DNA of 64,000 nt from CAZWVI01 sp964637165 (GTDB lineage Bacteria; Planctomycetota; UBA1135). The number at the start of each line of letters is the position of its first letter. Positions within the stretch are counted from its first letter, which is position 1. The DNA lies in the NCBI GenBank assembly GCA_964637165.1, contig CAZWVI010000004.1, positions 105,186-169,185 on the forward strand, in the 5' to 3' direction. Below the pieces are notes generated by a model. It searched no databases and was not told the origin of the DNA. It saw only the letters and a list, made by a program, of their open reading frames with translations. Below are positions 50,181-59,438 of the stretch, in pieces. The translations under genes and the position numbers were made by a program.

Positions 50181-53051
50181 ATGTTGTCACAAGCATACTG
50201 CCGAACATTTTTCCTGCTTGTAGCGAGCATGGGTGCCGCGCTGTTCGTGCCCCAAGCAGGATTTGCGCAAGAACTGTTTAAGGAAAATGACCATGTTGTC
50301 ATCATCGGAGGCGGACTCGCCGACCGCATGCAACACGACGGCTGGACTGAAACTTTTCTACAAACCACTTACCCTAATCTCAACTTAGTTATTCGCAATC
50401 AAGGCTATACCGGTGATCGCATTAATTTGCGCCCCCGCAATCAAGGGTTTTTAACTTCAGATGAGTACCTATCATTATCCAGGGCAAATATTGTACTGGC
50501 TATGTTTGGCTTTAATGAGTCGTTTGACCATGACTTGTCGGGCTTTGAAACTGCACTCGATGAGTGGATTACACATACTCAAACACAAAACTACTCGGGT
50601 GCTGGTGCTCCCAAAATAGTATTATTTTCACCAACCGCTTTTCAAAATTTACGCAGTCCAAATTTGCCTGATGGGGTAAAACAAAATCAGCAATTGGCCC
50701 GTTGTGCGGCGGTTATTGAACAAGTTGCAAAACAACACAGCGTGGTTTTTGTCGATTTATTCACTCAAACTCTGCATCATTTTGCCATGGCAAAAAAACC
50801 GCTAACAATTAATGGTGTCCATTTAAATGAAGATGGCCACCGCCTGGTCGGCAAATTGATTGCGGAGAAACTATCAAAAAGAAAAACGACAAGTACCGAA
50901 CAACAGTTGCAAAAAATTCGTGAAGCTGTCTTGGATAAAAACTGGCACTGGTTTAACCGCTATCGGGCAACCGATGGAAATGACGTGTGGGGCTCTCGCG
51001 CCGGCCTTAAATTTTCCAACGAGCAAACTAATCGTGAAGTTCTTCAACATGAATTAGTTCAACTCGACTTAATGTCAGCAAACCGAGATCGAGTTATTTG
51101 GGCTGCCGCCAATGGAAAAGAAGTTGTAGTAAATGACTCGAATGTTCCGCCCGCAATCGATGTGGAAAGTAATTTAAGCAACACACAACTTCAAGGTGGC
51201 GTTAGCAAAGTTGGCGACGGTAATTATTTAGGTGGCGAAGAGGCTCTCGAAAAAATGACTGTGGCCCAAGGACTTAGTGTTAATCTTTTCGCCTCTGAAG
51301 AAATGTTTCCTGAGCTTGTTAATCCCGTTCAACTTGGGGTTGGACCGCGTGGGCGAATTTGGGCAGCGGCCTGGCGCACTTACCCAAAATGGGAACCGCT
51401 AAAAAAGATGGAGGATCGTTTATTAATTCTTCCTGATGAAAACCGTAACGGCGTGGCTGACAAGGCAATTACTTTTGCCTACGTACACAACCCAACTGGT
51501 TTCGAGTTTTGGAATGGCGGGGTTGTTGTTGCATCTGCACCCGATTTATTGTTTTTGAAAGACACCGATGGCGACGACATCGCCGATGTTCGTTATCGCC
51601 TACTTGGAGGAATTGACTCAGCCGATACCCACCACACCGCCAACAACTTTTTTATTGGCCCCGACGGCTTTCTTTATTACCAACGAGGTGTTTTTCACGT
51701 GTCAAATGTTGAAACACCGTGGTCGGCAAATCAGCAATCTGGCCGCTCCGGAATGTATAGATTTAATCCCCGCACTTTTGAATTCAGTTTCCATGCCGAT
51801 AATAGCCCCAATCCGCATGGCATAAGCTTTGATTACTGGGGCTACCACTATGCAACCGACGCTACCGGCGGCCGCGCCTATCAAGTGGTGCCAAACGATA
51901 CGCAAAATGGTTTCGAAATGCGCAAGTTGTTTAATCACACCGTGCGACCAGTTGCTTCAAGCGGGATTTTGTCTAGTGCCCACCTGCCAGAAAAATATCA
52001 GGGCAACTTTACTCTCTGCAACACCATTGCCTTTTTGGGAATCAAGCAGTACTTCATCGACATCGACGAAATCACAGGCGAGGCAATCGGCAGGGAAACT
52101 GAAAACTTATTAGTTTCAAGCGACCCTAATTTTCGCCCTACTGATTTAGAAATTGGCGATGATGGAGCTATTTACGTTTCTGATTGGTGCAACCCAATCG
52201 TTGGACATATGCAGCACAATGTTCGTGACCCCGAACGCGACCATGCGCACGGACGAATTTATCGACTTACCGCCGATGGCCGTGACTTAAGTGAACATAT
52301 TGATGTCGTCGGTCAGCCCATCACCGCGCTACTGGAACTCTTAAAGAATCCTATAAATGGAATTCGCCAGCGTGTCCGCGCCGAGCTTTCGGGGCATGAT
52401 AGCCAGAAGGTAATCGAGGCTACTCAACAATGGATCAAGCAATTCGACTTTGCCAAAGCTGAAGATGCTCACCACTTACTTGAGGCATTGTGGCTACATC
52501 AACAACACAATATTGCGAACCCTGATTTACTTAAGCGAATGCTGAATAGTCCGGTTGCCCATGCGCGCAATGCCGCGCGGCGGGTTAAGCAGATGTGGAA
52601 TAAAAATAGTGCGCCGACCACCTTGCTGGCCGCAGAATCACAGCATAACGGCCTTGGCAAGACACCACCAAGCGATGCAATTGTTATCCGCACTGTTCCC
52701 GAAGAAATGCGTTACGACATTGAATCGTTTACGGTAAGCTCAGGAGAAGCTGTGAAATTATGGTTTGAAAACACTGACTTCATGCCCCACAACTTGGTCA
52801 TTGGAATGCCTGACTCGGCTAATATTATCGGGCCAGCCGCAGAAGCACTTGGCGCAAGTGGATTTGATAAGGCCTTTATTCCGGATAGTGAATTAATATT
52901 AGTTGCTTCGAAATTACTTAATCATGAAGATGTAGAAGTACTTGAATTCACTGCTCCAACCACTCCTGGTGATTACGACTTTATTTGCACCTTTCCAGGG
53001 CATTGGCAATTAATGCGCGGTGTAATGAAAGTGCGCGCCAAAAAAAAGTAG
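50181..53051 (+). CDS. Secreted SGNH hydrolase + PVC-type dehydrogenase + cupredoxin protein
   Basis: 956 residues with a signal peptide (MGAALFVPQAGFAQ). Three parts are visible. Residues about 30-240: an SGNH/GDSL hydrolase-like domain (VVIIGGGLADRMQ, LAMFGFNESF, GVHLNEDGHRLVG). Residues about 350-720: the beta-propeller-like putative membrane-bound dehydrogenase of PVC bacteria (LSVNLFASEEMFPELVNPVQL, HHTANNFFIGPDGFLYY). Residues about 835-950: a blue copper fold (NTDFMPHNLV, FICTFPGHWQLMRGVM) with His, Cys, His and Met available for type 1 copper. No c-type heme is present, so the cupredoxin probably takes its place as electron acceptor. Confidence 0.85.
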   Translation: MLSQAYCRTFFLLVASMGAALFVPQAGFAQELFKENDHVVIIGGGLADRMQHDGWTETFLQTTYPNLNLVIRNQGYTGDRINLRPRNQGFLTSDEYLSLSRANIVLAMFGFNESFDHDLSGFETALDEWITHTQTQNYSGAGAPKIVLFSPTAFQNLRSPNLPDGVKQNQQLARCAAVIEQVAKQHSVVFVDLFTQTLHHFAMAKKPLTINGVHLNEDGHRLVGKLIAEKLSKRKTTSTEQQLQKIREAVLDKNWHWFNRYRATDGNDVWGSRAGLKFSNEQTNREVLQHELVQLDLMSANRDRVIWAAANGKEVVVNDSNVPPAIDVESNLSNTQLQGGVSKVGDGNYLGGEEALEKMTVAQGLSVNLFASEEMFPELVNPVQLGVGPRGRIWAAAWRTYPKWEPLKKMEDRLLILPDENRNGVADKAITFAYVHNPTGFEFWNGGVVVASAPDLLFLKDTDGDDIADVRYRLLGGIDSADTHHTANNFFIGPDGFLYYQRGVFHVSNVETPWSANQQSGRSGMYRFNPRTFEFSFHADNSPNPHGISFDYWGYHYATDATGGRAYQVVPNDTQNGFEMRKLFNHTVRPVASSGILSSAHLPEKYQGNFTLCNTIAFLGIKQYFIDIDEITGEAIGRETENLLVSSDPNFRPTDLEIGDDGAIYVSDWCNPIVGHMQHNVRDPERDHAHGRIYRLTADGRDLSEHIDVVGQPITALLELLKNPINGIRQRVRAELSGHDSQKVIEATQQWIKQFDFAKAEDAHHLLEALWLHQQHNIANPDLLKRMLNSPVAHARNAARRVKQMWNKNSAPTTLLAAESQHNGLGKTPPSDAIVIRTVPEEMRYDIESFTVSSGEAVKLWFENTDFMPHNLVIGMPDSANIIGPAAEALGASGFDKAFIPDSELILVASKLLNHEDVEVLEFTAPTTPGDYDFICTFPGHWQLMRGVMKVRAKKK

Positions 53052-53073
53052 ATTATCTTGGCTAGCCACTCAA

Positions 53074-53649
53074 CTAAACAAAAGCACGTTCAACAAGTTC
53101 GCACCACAGATGACCAAACAATAAGTGAACTTCTTGAATACGCGGAGTGTCTGCACTTGGCGCAACCATGCAATCGTCGCAGTTGCTAAGCAACTTGCCG
53201 CCATCCTTTCCGCCAACTCCAAAGGTTTTAACACCACGATCTTTGGCGCAAGTTACAGCACGTAAAATATTTTCTGAATTACCTGAAGTACTTATTGCAA
53301 TTAACAAATCACCCTTGCGTACGTGTGCCCGCACTTGGCGCTCAAACACTTCTTCTGGTGGGTAGTCATTCGCCAACGCGGTAAAAGTTGAAGAGTTAGT
53401 AGTTAAGGCATGAACGTTTAGCGGGTCACGTTCGAGTAAGTAACGCCCAACTAATTCCGCGGTCCAATGCTGAGCATCTGCGGCACTGCCACCATTGCCA
53501 ACAATGTAAACACCACCACCACCCTTTAAAGTTTCAATCGCCCACGTCGCCGCTTGTTCGACCTTGGCAATAAACTGCTGGTCTAGAGCCGCAAAAGTAC
53601 TTTGGGCTTGGCTAATCCGTTTGGCAAGAAGGTCGGATGAATCGCTCAT
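53074..53649 (-). CDS. gmhA: Sedoheptulose-7-phosphate isomerase
   Basis: 191 residues, SIS domain with GNGGSAADAQHWTAELVGRYLLERDPLNVHALTTNSS, ISTSGNSENILRA and a C-terminal HLLFGHLWCELVE, which are the phosphate loops and metal-site residues of GmhA. It opens the ADP-heptose pathway for LPS. Convergent with the PVC protein gene. Confidence 0.93.
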   Translation of the reverse strand: MSDSSDLLAKRISQAQSTFAALDQQFIAKVEQAATWAIETLKGGGGVYIVGNGGSAADAQHWTAELVGRYLLERDPLNVHALTTNSSTFTALANDYPPEEVFERQVRAHVRKGDLLIAISTSGNSENILRAVTCAKDRGVKTFGVGGKDGGKLLSNCDDCMVAPSADTPRIQEVHLLFGHLWCELVERAFV

Positions 53650-53693
53650 GGCGCAAAGTTTAACTCTGCCGCGGCAGATGCGACTAGGCGCTT

Positions 53694-55286
53694 TTATTGC
53701 TGAATAACTACTGAAGCGGCGTTCGAGACAAAATCGATTGGACTCCAGGTAACAAATGCGAAATTAATTGTTTTACCAACCCACGATGCATCTAGTGGTC
53801 CAAGCGTATCTACTTGGGCACTAGCGGCTCCATTTAAATCTAAAACTCCCACAAAATTATTAAAGTGCGCGCTGTTCGGATTGTTGTAAACCAAAGACGT
53901 AAACGAATCCACGTTTAGCGGAAGGGTTAAGCCGCCCGGCAAACTGTAGCCTGGGTATACCCCACTGATACTAGCCAGCATTAAATAATCACGCCCGGCG
54001 TTGGCGCGACCAGCCTCAAGATGCAGCGAAATCTGCCCTCCGACAGAAGATTGAATTTGATGTTGACCAAGCCATAAATATTGTTGATAGCGTTGCACTT
54101 TAAACACGTCGAAATGAGTGCCGACACCATACGGGTTAATGTACTCCCAGACGATTGCGCCAGAGTTGTCCACCTCAAAAAGGCGGCCGTCATCACCTTC
54201 ACAAATTAATGTATTGCCATTTGCTTGACGTTGCGCGCCTGATATGTAACCCGAATAAAAAACACCTGGATCACTGTAACTCCAAATTGGTGCGCTTGGA
54301 CCATAGGCTGTGCCTAAACTATATGAATAAGTGTTGGTGCTTGAATCGAACGGCGAAACCAACTCGTCCACCGATGAATGGCCGCGACCGGTTCCATTAT
54401 TAAAAACTAAGATGTTGCCGGCTCCTGGGCTTGGTGCAACTATCCATTGAGCATCATGCTGTCCGAATAATTTTTTATCGGACGCGGCCCCATGGTCATA
54501 AGCTTCGGGGTTTCCCCAGCGGTAAAGCAAATCTCCACCTCGGCCATAAAGACCGCCACTATGACTAGCTGCCTCGGCGGTTGTTGTTGAATGGTCAATA
54601 ACCCAAATTTCATTTGAATTGTGTGAACTTAATAAAATTTGATCGAGTGAGGGATTGTAATCAATCCCATTTAAATGCAACCAATCTCCTTGCTGTGGAA
54701 CGGTTGGTGGATAATTTAAATCGATTAGCTCTGGATGATTGGCAACGACATCGAAATTGGGACGGGTTGGGAATAAATCTTGCACCAGGTGGTCCATGGC
54801 TTTCCATTCCCAAACAATTGAATTGGTGCTCGGTTCGACCTCTATTACGGTATCTGGGGCAAAGACTGTTCCGGACATATAACTACCACTTCGTCCAGCA
54901 GCAGCGGCCTCGGAACGCGGAATGAAATCCCAAGCTATCATCAACACATTGCCGTTGGGTAACACTTCTACGTCATGATGTTGTAAGTGGTCGGAGTTGC
55001 TGTAAATAAATTCCCAATCAACTGTTCCGTCCCAGGCTAGGCGTTGCACCCCTCCCCCGGAACCTCCAATGGAACTTGCGCCAACATTTATTGAACGCAG
55101 TAGATCACCATCGGGCAATAAATAACATGACTGCCCGGGCTTATAAGAGCTTGCCCATGTGTGCAAAATTGTTCCATCGTTATCTAACAAATAAGCATTA
55201 GTTGTCGAGGTCGGAGAAAAAACTACAAAGCCTTCTTGGGGCGCTTGTGGAGCTAATGCGATTGCTAACAGGAAGGTCTTGATCAT
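53694..55286 (-). CDS. Arylsulfotransferase-like secreted protein
   Basis: 530 residues, signal peptide, then an ASST-like propeller: LPDGDLLRSINVG, HHDVEVLPNGNVLMIAWD, GDWLHLNGIDYNPSLDQILLSSHNSNEIWVIDHS, GQHDAQWI. The C-terminal 110 residues (HLEAGRANAGRDYLMLASISG through FVTWSPIDFVSNAASVVI) form a module I have seen at the ends of secreted planctomycete proteins. It shares one base with the FG-GAP gene stop (TAATG), so the two are coupled. Sulfotransferase activity is not established. Confidence 0.8.
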   Translation of the reverse strand: MIKTFLLAIALAPQAPQEGFVVFSPTSTTNAYLLDNDGTILHTWASSYKPGQSCYLLPDGDLLRSINVGASSIGGSGGGVQRLAWDGTVDWEFIYSNSDHLQHHDVEVLPNGNVLMIAWDFIPRSEAAAAGRSGSYMSGTVFAPDTVIEVEPSTNSIVWEWKAMDHLVQDLFPTRPNFDVVANHPELIDLNYPPTVPQQGDWLHLNGIDYNPSLDQILLSSHNSNEIWVIDHSTTTAEAASHSGGLYGRGGDLLYRWGNPEAYDHGAASDKKLFGQHDAQWIVAPSPGAGNILVFNNGTGRGHSSVDELVSPFDSSTNTYSYSLGTAYGPSAPIWSYSDPGVFYSGYISGAQRQANGNTLICEGDDGRLFEVDNSGAIVWEYINPYGVGTHFDVFKVQRYQQYLWLGQHQIQSSVGGQISLHLEAGRANAGRDYLMLASISGVYPGYSLPGGLTLPLNVDSFTSLVYNNPNSAHFNNFVGVLDLNGAASAQVDTLGPLDASWVGKTINFAFVTWSPIDFVSNAASVVIQQ

Positions 55287-56875
55287 TAATTAATGGTGGT
55301 ACTAACCCCGTTTGTTAGTTGCAGATTCCCAGCGACAAGTTCACCGGCTTGGAACCAGATTTGAGTTCCGGCAAGTCCTGGTGGGACGGCGGCGTTTAAT
55401 TCCGCGACGCCATTTTGATTAGCGTTCACACTTCCGGCGAAAAAGTAAGGAGCGGTAAGTTCCAGTGTTCCCCACTGACTACTAGTTGGACCGCCACCCT
55501 TTGCCGACCAAGCAAATGAAACTTGAGCGTTTGCTTGCGCCGAAGCGACGCGCATTGAGCCGTTTTGCCCCGATACCAAACCATCCACCCATAAGGCGAA
55601 ATCTTCAAAGTGTAAAATCCAAACATGGCCGGTGGTGTGGGCGCCACCACCAATTGCGATTGAGCGTGTGCCATTTTGGCGATGATCACCCATATAGGCC
55701 ACCGTGCGCGAAAAACGATCGCTAGCCGGAATCGTTATTCCAGGGAAGGCATTATTAGTGGCGTTAATGACAAACTGATATTTTACGGTCGCATCTGAAT
55801 TCAATAACAACAATGAAAATGATCCAGCATCGGTGCCGCCAGTGTCGTCAGCGTTGGCACCGGTAGCAATGTCAGGTACGCCGTTGCCATCCCAATCGCC
55901 AACTGCGGCAATACTATGGCCGAAGTTGTCTCCGGCAAGTGGTGCATAACTTAGGTTGCCTGAGGTTGCTGATATTTTCGTTTTCGATTTGACCGTAAAG
56001 TCGGCATTCAGAAAAAGTATCCAAATTGCTCCGGCCTCGGTACCGCCATCATCGTCTAGGTAGGCGCCAACTGCGGCGTCGGTTAAACCGTCTCCATCGA
56101 CATCACCTAAAAGGCTTACTCCACGACCACCAAAACTATCGCGCACATCTAAGCCAGTGCCGAATCCGCCCGAGGTTGAAGATATGCGACGTTGCTCGCG
56201 AATCGTTCCATCGGAATTCAAAAAGCAAAGTTCGATAGCACCTTTATTGCGACCACCGTCGTCGGCAAGTGGCGAGGCTATCACTAGATCAGAGTTTCCA
56301 TCACCGTCCCAATCCCCCACCGGAGTGGTTGCTTGACCAAAGTAATCACCGCTTGCTGGCGGGTTTGGCACTCCGCTTCGTGCTGACAGTCGAGTAAAGT
56401 TTTTCACACGACCACTTCGGTTTAAAAACAAAATATAAACAGCGCCACCGTCTGCTACGCCACTGTCACTACCTGGCGCACCAACCGCTAACTCTTGAAC
56501 GCCATCGCCGTCTAAGTCATCGATAGTTGAGAGTGACTAGCCAAAGTAGTCAAAGTCCTGGCAAGTGCCCGCGGGCAGTCCACCATTGCCGTTTGATATT
56601 TTTGTATCCGACTTAACCGTGCCATCTTGATTCAAAAACAAAATATAAACGGAGCCGGTGTCGGTGCCGCCGTCATCATCGCGTTTAGCGCAAACAGCCA
56701 AGTCGTCGATACCGTCGCCATCGAGGTCGCCAAGCGAAGTAACTGCGCGACCAAAGCGATCGCCGGAAGTTAACCCACCACTAAAACCACCAGAGGTATT
56801 GTGGATTTGGACCAATCCATCTGGGGCAAATTGTGGGGCGGCAAAAAGGGTGAGAGGGACGAGGAGTAGGGACAT
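55286..56875 (-). pseudogene. FG-GAP repeat protein interrupted by an in-frame amber codon
   Basis: The frame starts with MSLLLVPLTLFAAPQF (signal peptide) and shows FG-GAP/integrin-like repeats: SLGDLDGDGIDDLAVCA, the second after the stop TAG at 56537-56539 (DYFG-stop-SLSTIDDLDGDGV), then DWDGDGNSDLVIASP, DVDGDGLTDAAVGAY, DWDGNGVPDIATGA. The two halves are in the same frame, and other repeats have FGQ, FGG or FGH at that spot, so CAG-to-TAG is a simple explanation. Total would be 529 residues. The C-terminus carries the same module as the secreted protein at 36214. Confidence 0.8.
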
Positions 56876-56926
56876 TTAAGAAGAACACCAAAAAAGGCTG
56901 GAAGTTCCGGGCGGAGCGGGAAGAAT

Positions 56927-57772
56927 ATGAGGGCGATGGACTTCAGCGGCAACACTCAAAACGACGACCCACTAATTGGGTCTAGCGAAGTTAAAGTGTT
57001 GCAAGCAAAGGGCTTAACTGTTAATTACAGTGCCCCACAGGACGTTGTTAAAGATGTTTCCATAAAGCTAGGTCGTGGCAAATTCAGTTGCCTGCTAGGC
57101 CCAAACGGTGCTGGCAAAAGCACACTGCTGCGCGCGCTGGCTGGGCTGCTCCCACTTAAGGGCGGTGAGGTGCAAATTGGTGGCACCCCAATTAACCACA
57201 TAAGTGTTAAACGGCGTGCGCGGCTTTTGGGTTTTTTACCCCAAGAAATTCAACCACACTTTGTATATCGAGTCGACGAGGCCGTTGCACTCGGCGCGCG
57301 CGTTGCCGGCCATGGATCTTGGCATGAAACAAAAATAACCGACAAGTCAACTCAAGCGGTTTTAAGCGCTCTCGCAAAAGTCGATGCGCAAAATCTAATC
57401 GACCGTTCCTTGGACGAACTTTCCGGTGGCGAACGAAGACGTGTTTTAGTGGCCAGCGTTTTAGCACAGGAACCAAGTTGGCTATTACTTGACGAGCCGG
57501 CCGCGATGCTCGACTTGCATCATCAATCGGAGTTGTTCAAAACCTTGCGAACACTTGCCCATCACGACAATATTGGAGTGCTCTGCGTAACTCACGACTT
57601 TAATTTAGCGGCTAATTTCGCCGACGAATTAATTCTTATGAGCGACGGGGCTATCACCGCTCGCGGAAATCCCGAACAAGTTTTAACTACTGACAACCTA
57701 ACTCCGGTCTTTGGCGAACATTATGAATTATTAAAAAGAGATTCTGGCCCTCCGGTGGTGTTGCCAAAATGA
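56927..57772 (+). CDS. FecE/BtuD-like ABC transporter ATP-binding protein
   Basis: 281 residues: Walker A GPNGAGKST, Q-loop LPQEI, signature LSGGERRRVLVAS, Walker B WLLLDEPAAMLDLH, switch THDFN. Close to the ATPases of iron-siderophore and cobalamin importers. Starts ATG 56927, upstream of the permease gene, with which it overlaps by 4 bp (ATGA). Partner binding protein likely at 47595-48476. Confidence 0.92.
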   Translation: MRAMDFSGNTQNDDPLIGSSEVKVLQAKGLTVNYSAPQDVVKDVSIKLGRGKFSCLLGPNGAGKSTLLRALAGLLPLKGGEVQIGGTPINHISVKRRARLLGFLPQEIQPHFVYRVDEAVALGARVAGHGSWHETKITDKSTQAVLSALAKVDAQNLIDRSLDELSGGERRRVLVASVLAQEPSWLLLDEPAAMLDLHHQSELFKTLRTLAHHDNIGVLCVTHDFNLAANFADELILMSDGAITARGNPEQVLTTDNLTPVFGEHYELLKRDSGPPVVLPK

Positions 57773-58743
57773 AAAACGCAACCAACAATTCTCGACAACC
57801 GGCCAGTTTAATTTTAATATTACTAGCACTAGCCAGTGGATTAATTTTATGGTTTGCGCCACGCTTTGGAGCGATTGACTTATCGACCCTTGATGCGAAC
57901 ACTTATCAGCAAATTCTTCAACTTAGGATTCCACGCGCGGTTTTAGCGTGGTTGGCTGGAGGAACCCTCGCTGTTTGTGGAGCAGTAATGCAAACCCTCT
58001 TACGCAACGGGTTGGCCACACCATTTACTTTAGGGGTTTCGTCAGCCGCTAGCTTTGGCGCCTTTTTAGTGCTAGCCTTTCCAGCGCTCGAACTTGGCGG
58101 TTCGCCGCGACCTGTTGCACTACTCGCCGCACTTCTTGAACTTAGCTTAGTAATGATGGTCGCCCGCCATAGCAAACGCAGCGATGGTTTAATTCTTGCT
58201 GGGGTTAGCTTTAACTTTTTGTTCGCGGCCCTCATGATGCTGGTTAGATATTTGGCCGACCCTTATCGACTAGCCAGCATGGATCGTTGGCTTATGGGTT
58301 CACTAGACATCGTTGGCTGGCAAACTACAACTTCGCTAATACCCTGGCTAGCCATCGGCTTACTTTTAGTTTTTTCAAACTCGCGCAATTTAGACTTCTT
58401 AGCCTTTGACTCAGAACTTGCCCATGCGCGCGGCGTAAACCCACAAGCAACGCAACGCAAACTACTGCTTGCCACCGGCTTACTGACTGCGGCAGTAGTT
58501 GCGCATACTGGACCGATTGGTTTTATCGGATTGCTCGTTCCTCATGCAATTAGACCCTTTACAGGAATGCGCCATGCTGTTTTATTGCCAGTCAGCTTTC
58601 TTGCTGGCGGTGGTTTCCTAGTTCTATGCGACACCCTGGCTCGCTCCATAGAACTGCTAGGCCGCCATTCAGAAATGCCGGTGGGCATACTGACGGCGGC
58701 CATTGGTGCACCCTTCTTCTTGTACCTACTTCGGCGCGATTAA
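57769..58743 (+). CDS. FecCD-family ABC transporter permease
   Basis: 324 residues with about ten helices and FecCD hallmark stretches: RIPRAVLAWLAGGTLAVCGAVMQTLLRNGLATPFTLGVSSAAS and GPIGFIGLLVPHAIRP. It forms the channel of a vitamin B12 or siderophore importer with the preceding ATPase. The 3' end overlaps the convergent PhoU gene by 18 bp. Confidence 0.93.
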   Translation: MKNATNNSRQPASLILILLALASGLILWFAPRFGAIDLSTLDANTYQQILQLRIPRAVLAWLAGGTLAVCGAVMQTLLRNGLATPFTLGVSSAASFGAFLVLAFPALELGGSPRPVALLAALLELSLVMMVARHSKRSDGLILAGVSFNFLFAALMMLVRYLADPYRLASMDRWLMGSLDIVGWQTTTSLIPWLAIGLLLVFSNSRNLDFLAFDSELAHARGVNPQATQRKLLLATGLLTAAVVAHTGPIGFIGLLVPHAIRPFTGMRHAVLLPVSFLAGGGFLVLCDTLARSIELLGRHSEMPVGILTAAIGAPFFLYLLRRD

Positions 58744-59397
58744 ATCTTCGTCAAAGTAATCGAGGCGATCGAGCGGCATTACTACCGAAGTAATGATGTT
58801 CATCGAGTGGGAGGAAACGCGCTTCAAATAACGATAAGCAAGTGCTGTCGTGACCAACTTGCCGCCACCTTCGGTGCGCACACATAGGCCATCCATTTTC
58901 ACATCACAGTGCTTGCTAATCGCCTCGCATTCAGTAATGAAACTGCGCGCCCCTTCTTCATCTTGATTTTCGTAAATGTTGCGACTCTTCGCCAACAAGC
59001 GCGATACGGAATCCTTAATGCTTACCAAATCATCTTTGGCGTCATCGCAAATACCAGCACCTAAATTCGCCAAGTCAAAGAGGTTCTTTGAAAAATCTCC
59101 AATGCGCTCGGCGTCCTTAACGATTGACATTAAAGCTAAACAAACTGGAAATTCAGTGCGGCCGTGCACTGCAGCGTGAGTCATTAGGCGGCGACGAATG
59201 CGCCGCTCGTTTGCGTTAATGCGTTTATCAGTCGCCCACAAATCTTCTTTAATTACATTTGGGTCGGTTCCCCCAAACAGGGCGTTACTGGCCGCGTCGA
59301 AAGTATGCCGTCCATCCTCAAGCATTTGCTCGAAGTATTGCATGATTTCATCCAGGCCGGATGGTTGGGAACGAAGTGCTTTAAGCCATTCAAACAT
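58726..59397 (-). CDS. PhoU-domain protein
   Basis: 223 residues from ATG 59397. The helical PhoU-like sequence (MTHAAVHGRTEFPVCLALMSIVKDAERIGDFSKNLFDLANL) has the D-x-x-R-I-G-D pattern of PhoU metal-binding helices. The longer frame to 59505 overlaps the upstream symporter gene. It follows the Na/Pi symporter by 41 bp on the same strand, an arrangement common for phosphate homeostasis. Confidence 0.85.
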   Translation of the reverse strand: MFEWLKALRSQPSGLDEIMQYFEQMLEDGRHTFDAASNALFGGTDPNVIKEDLWATDKRINANERRIRRRLMTHAAVHGRTEFPVCLALMSIVKDAERIGDFSKNLFDLANLGAGICDDAKDDLVSIKDSVSRLLAKSRNIYENQDEEGARSFITECEAISKHCDVKMDGLCVRTEGGGKLVTTALAYRYLKRVSSHSMNIITSVVMPLDRLDYFDEDLIAPK

Positions 59398-59438
59398 TTT
59401 TCTAGTTGGTTGTTTTTTTGTGTGGTGTGATTTGTAGT

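Noticed and set aside
56537..56539. TAG in the FG-GAP protein read as pyrrolysine
   Set aside because: Pyrrolysine is confined to few lineages and the position is a variable repeat residue, so a CAG-to-TAG mutation or error is simpler.
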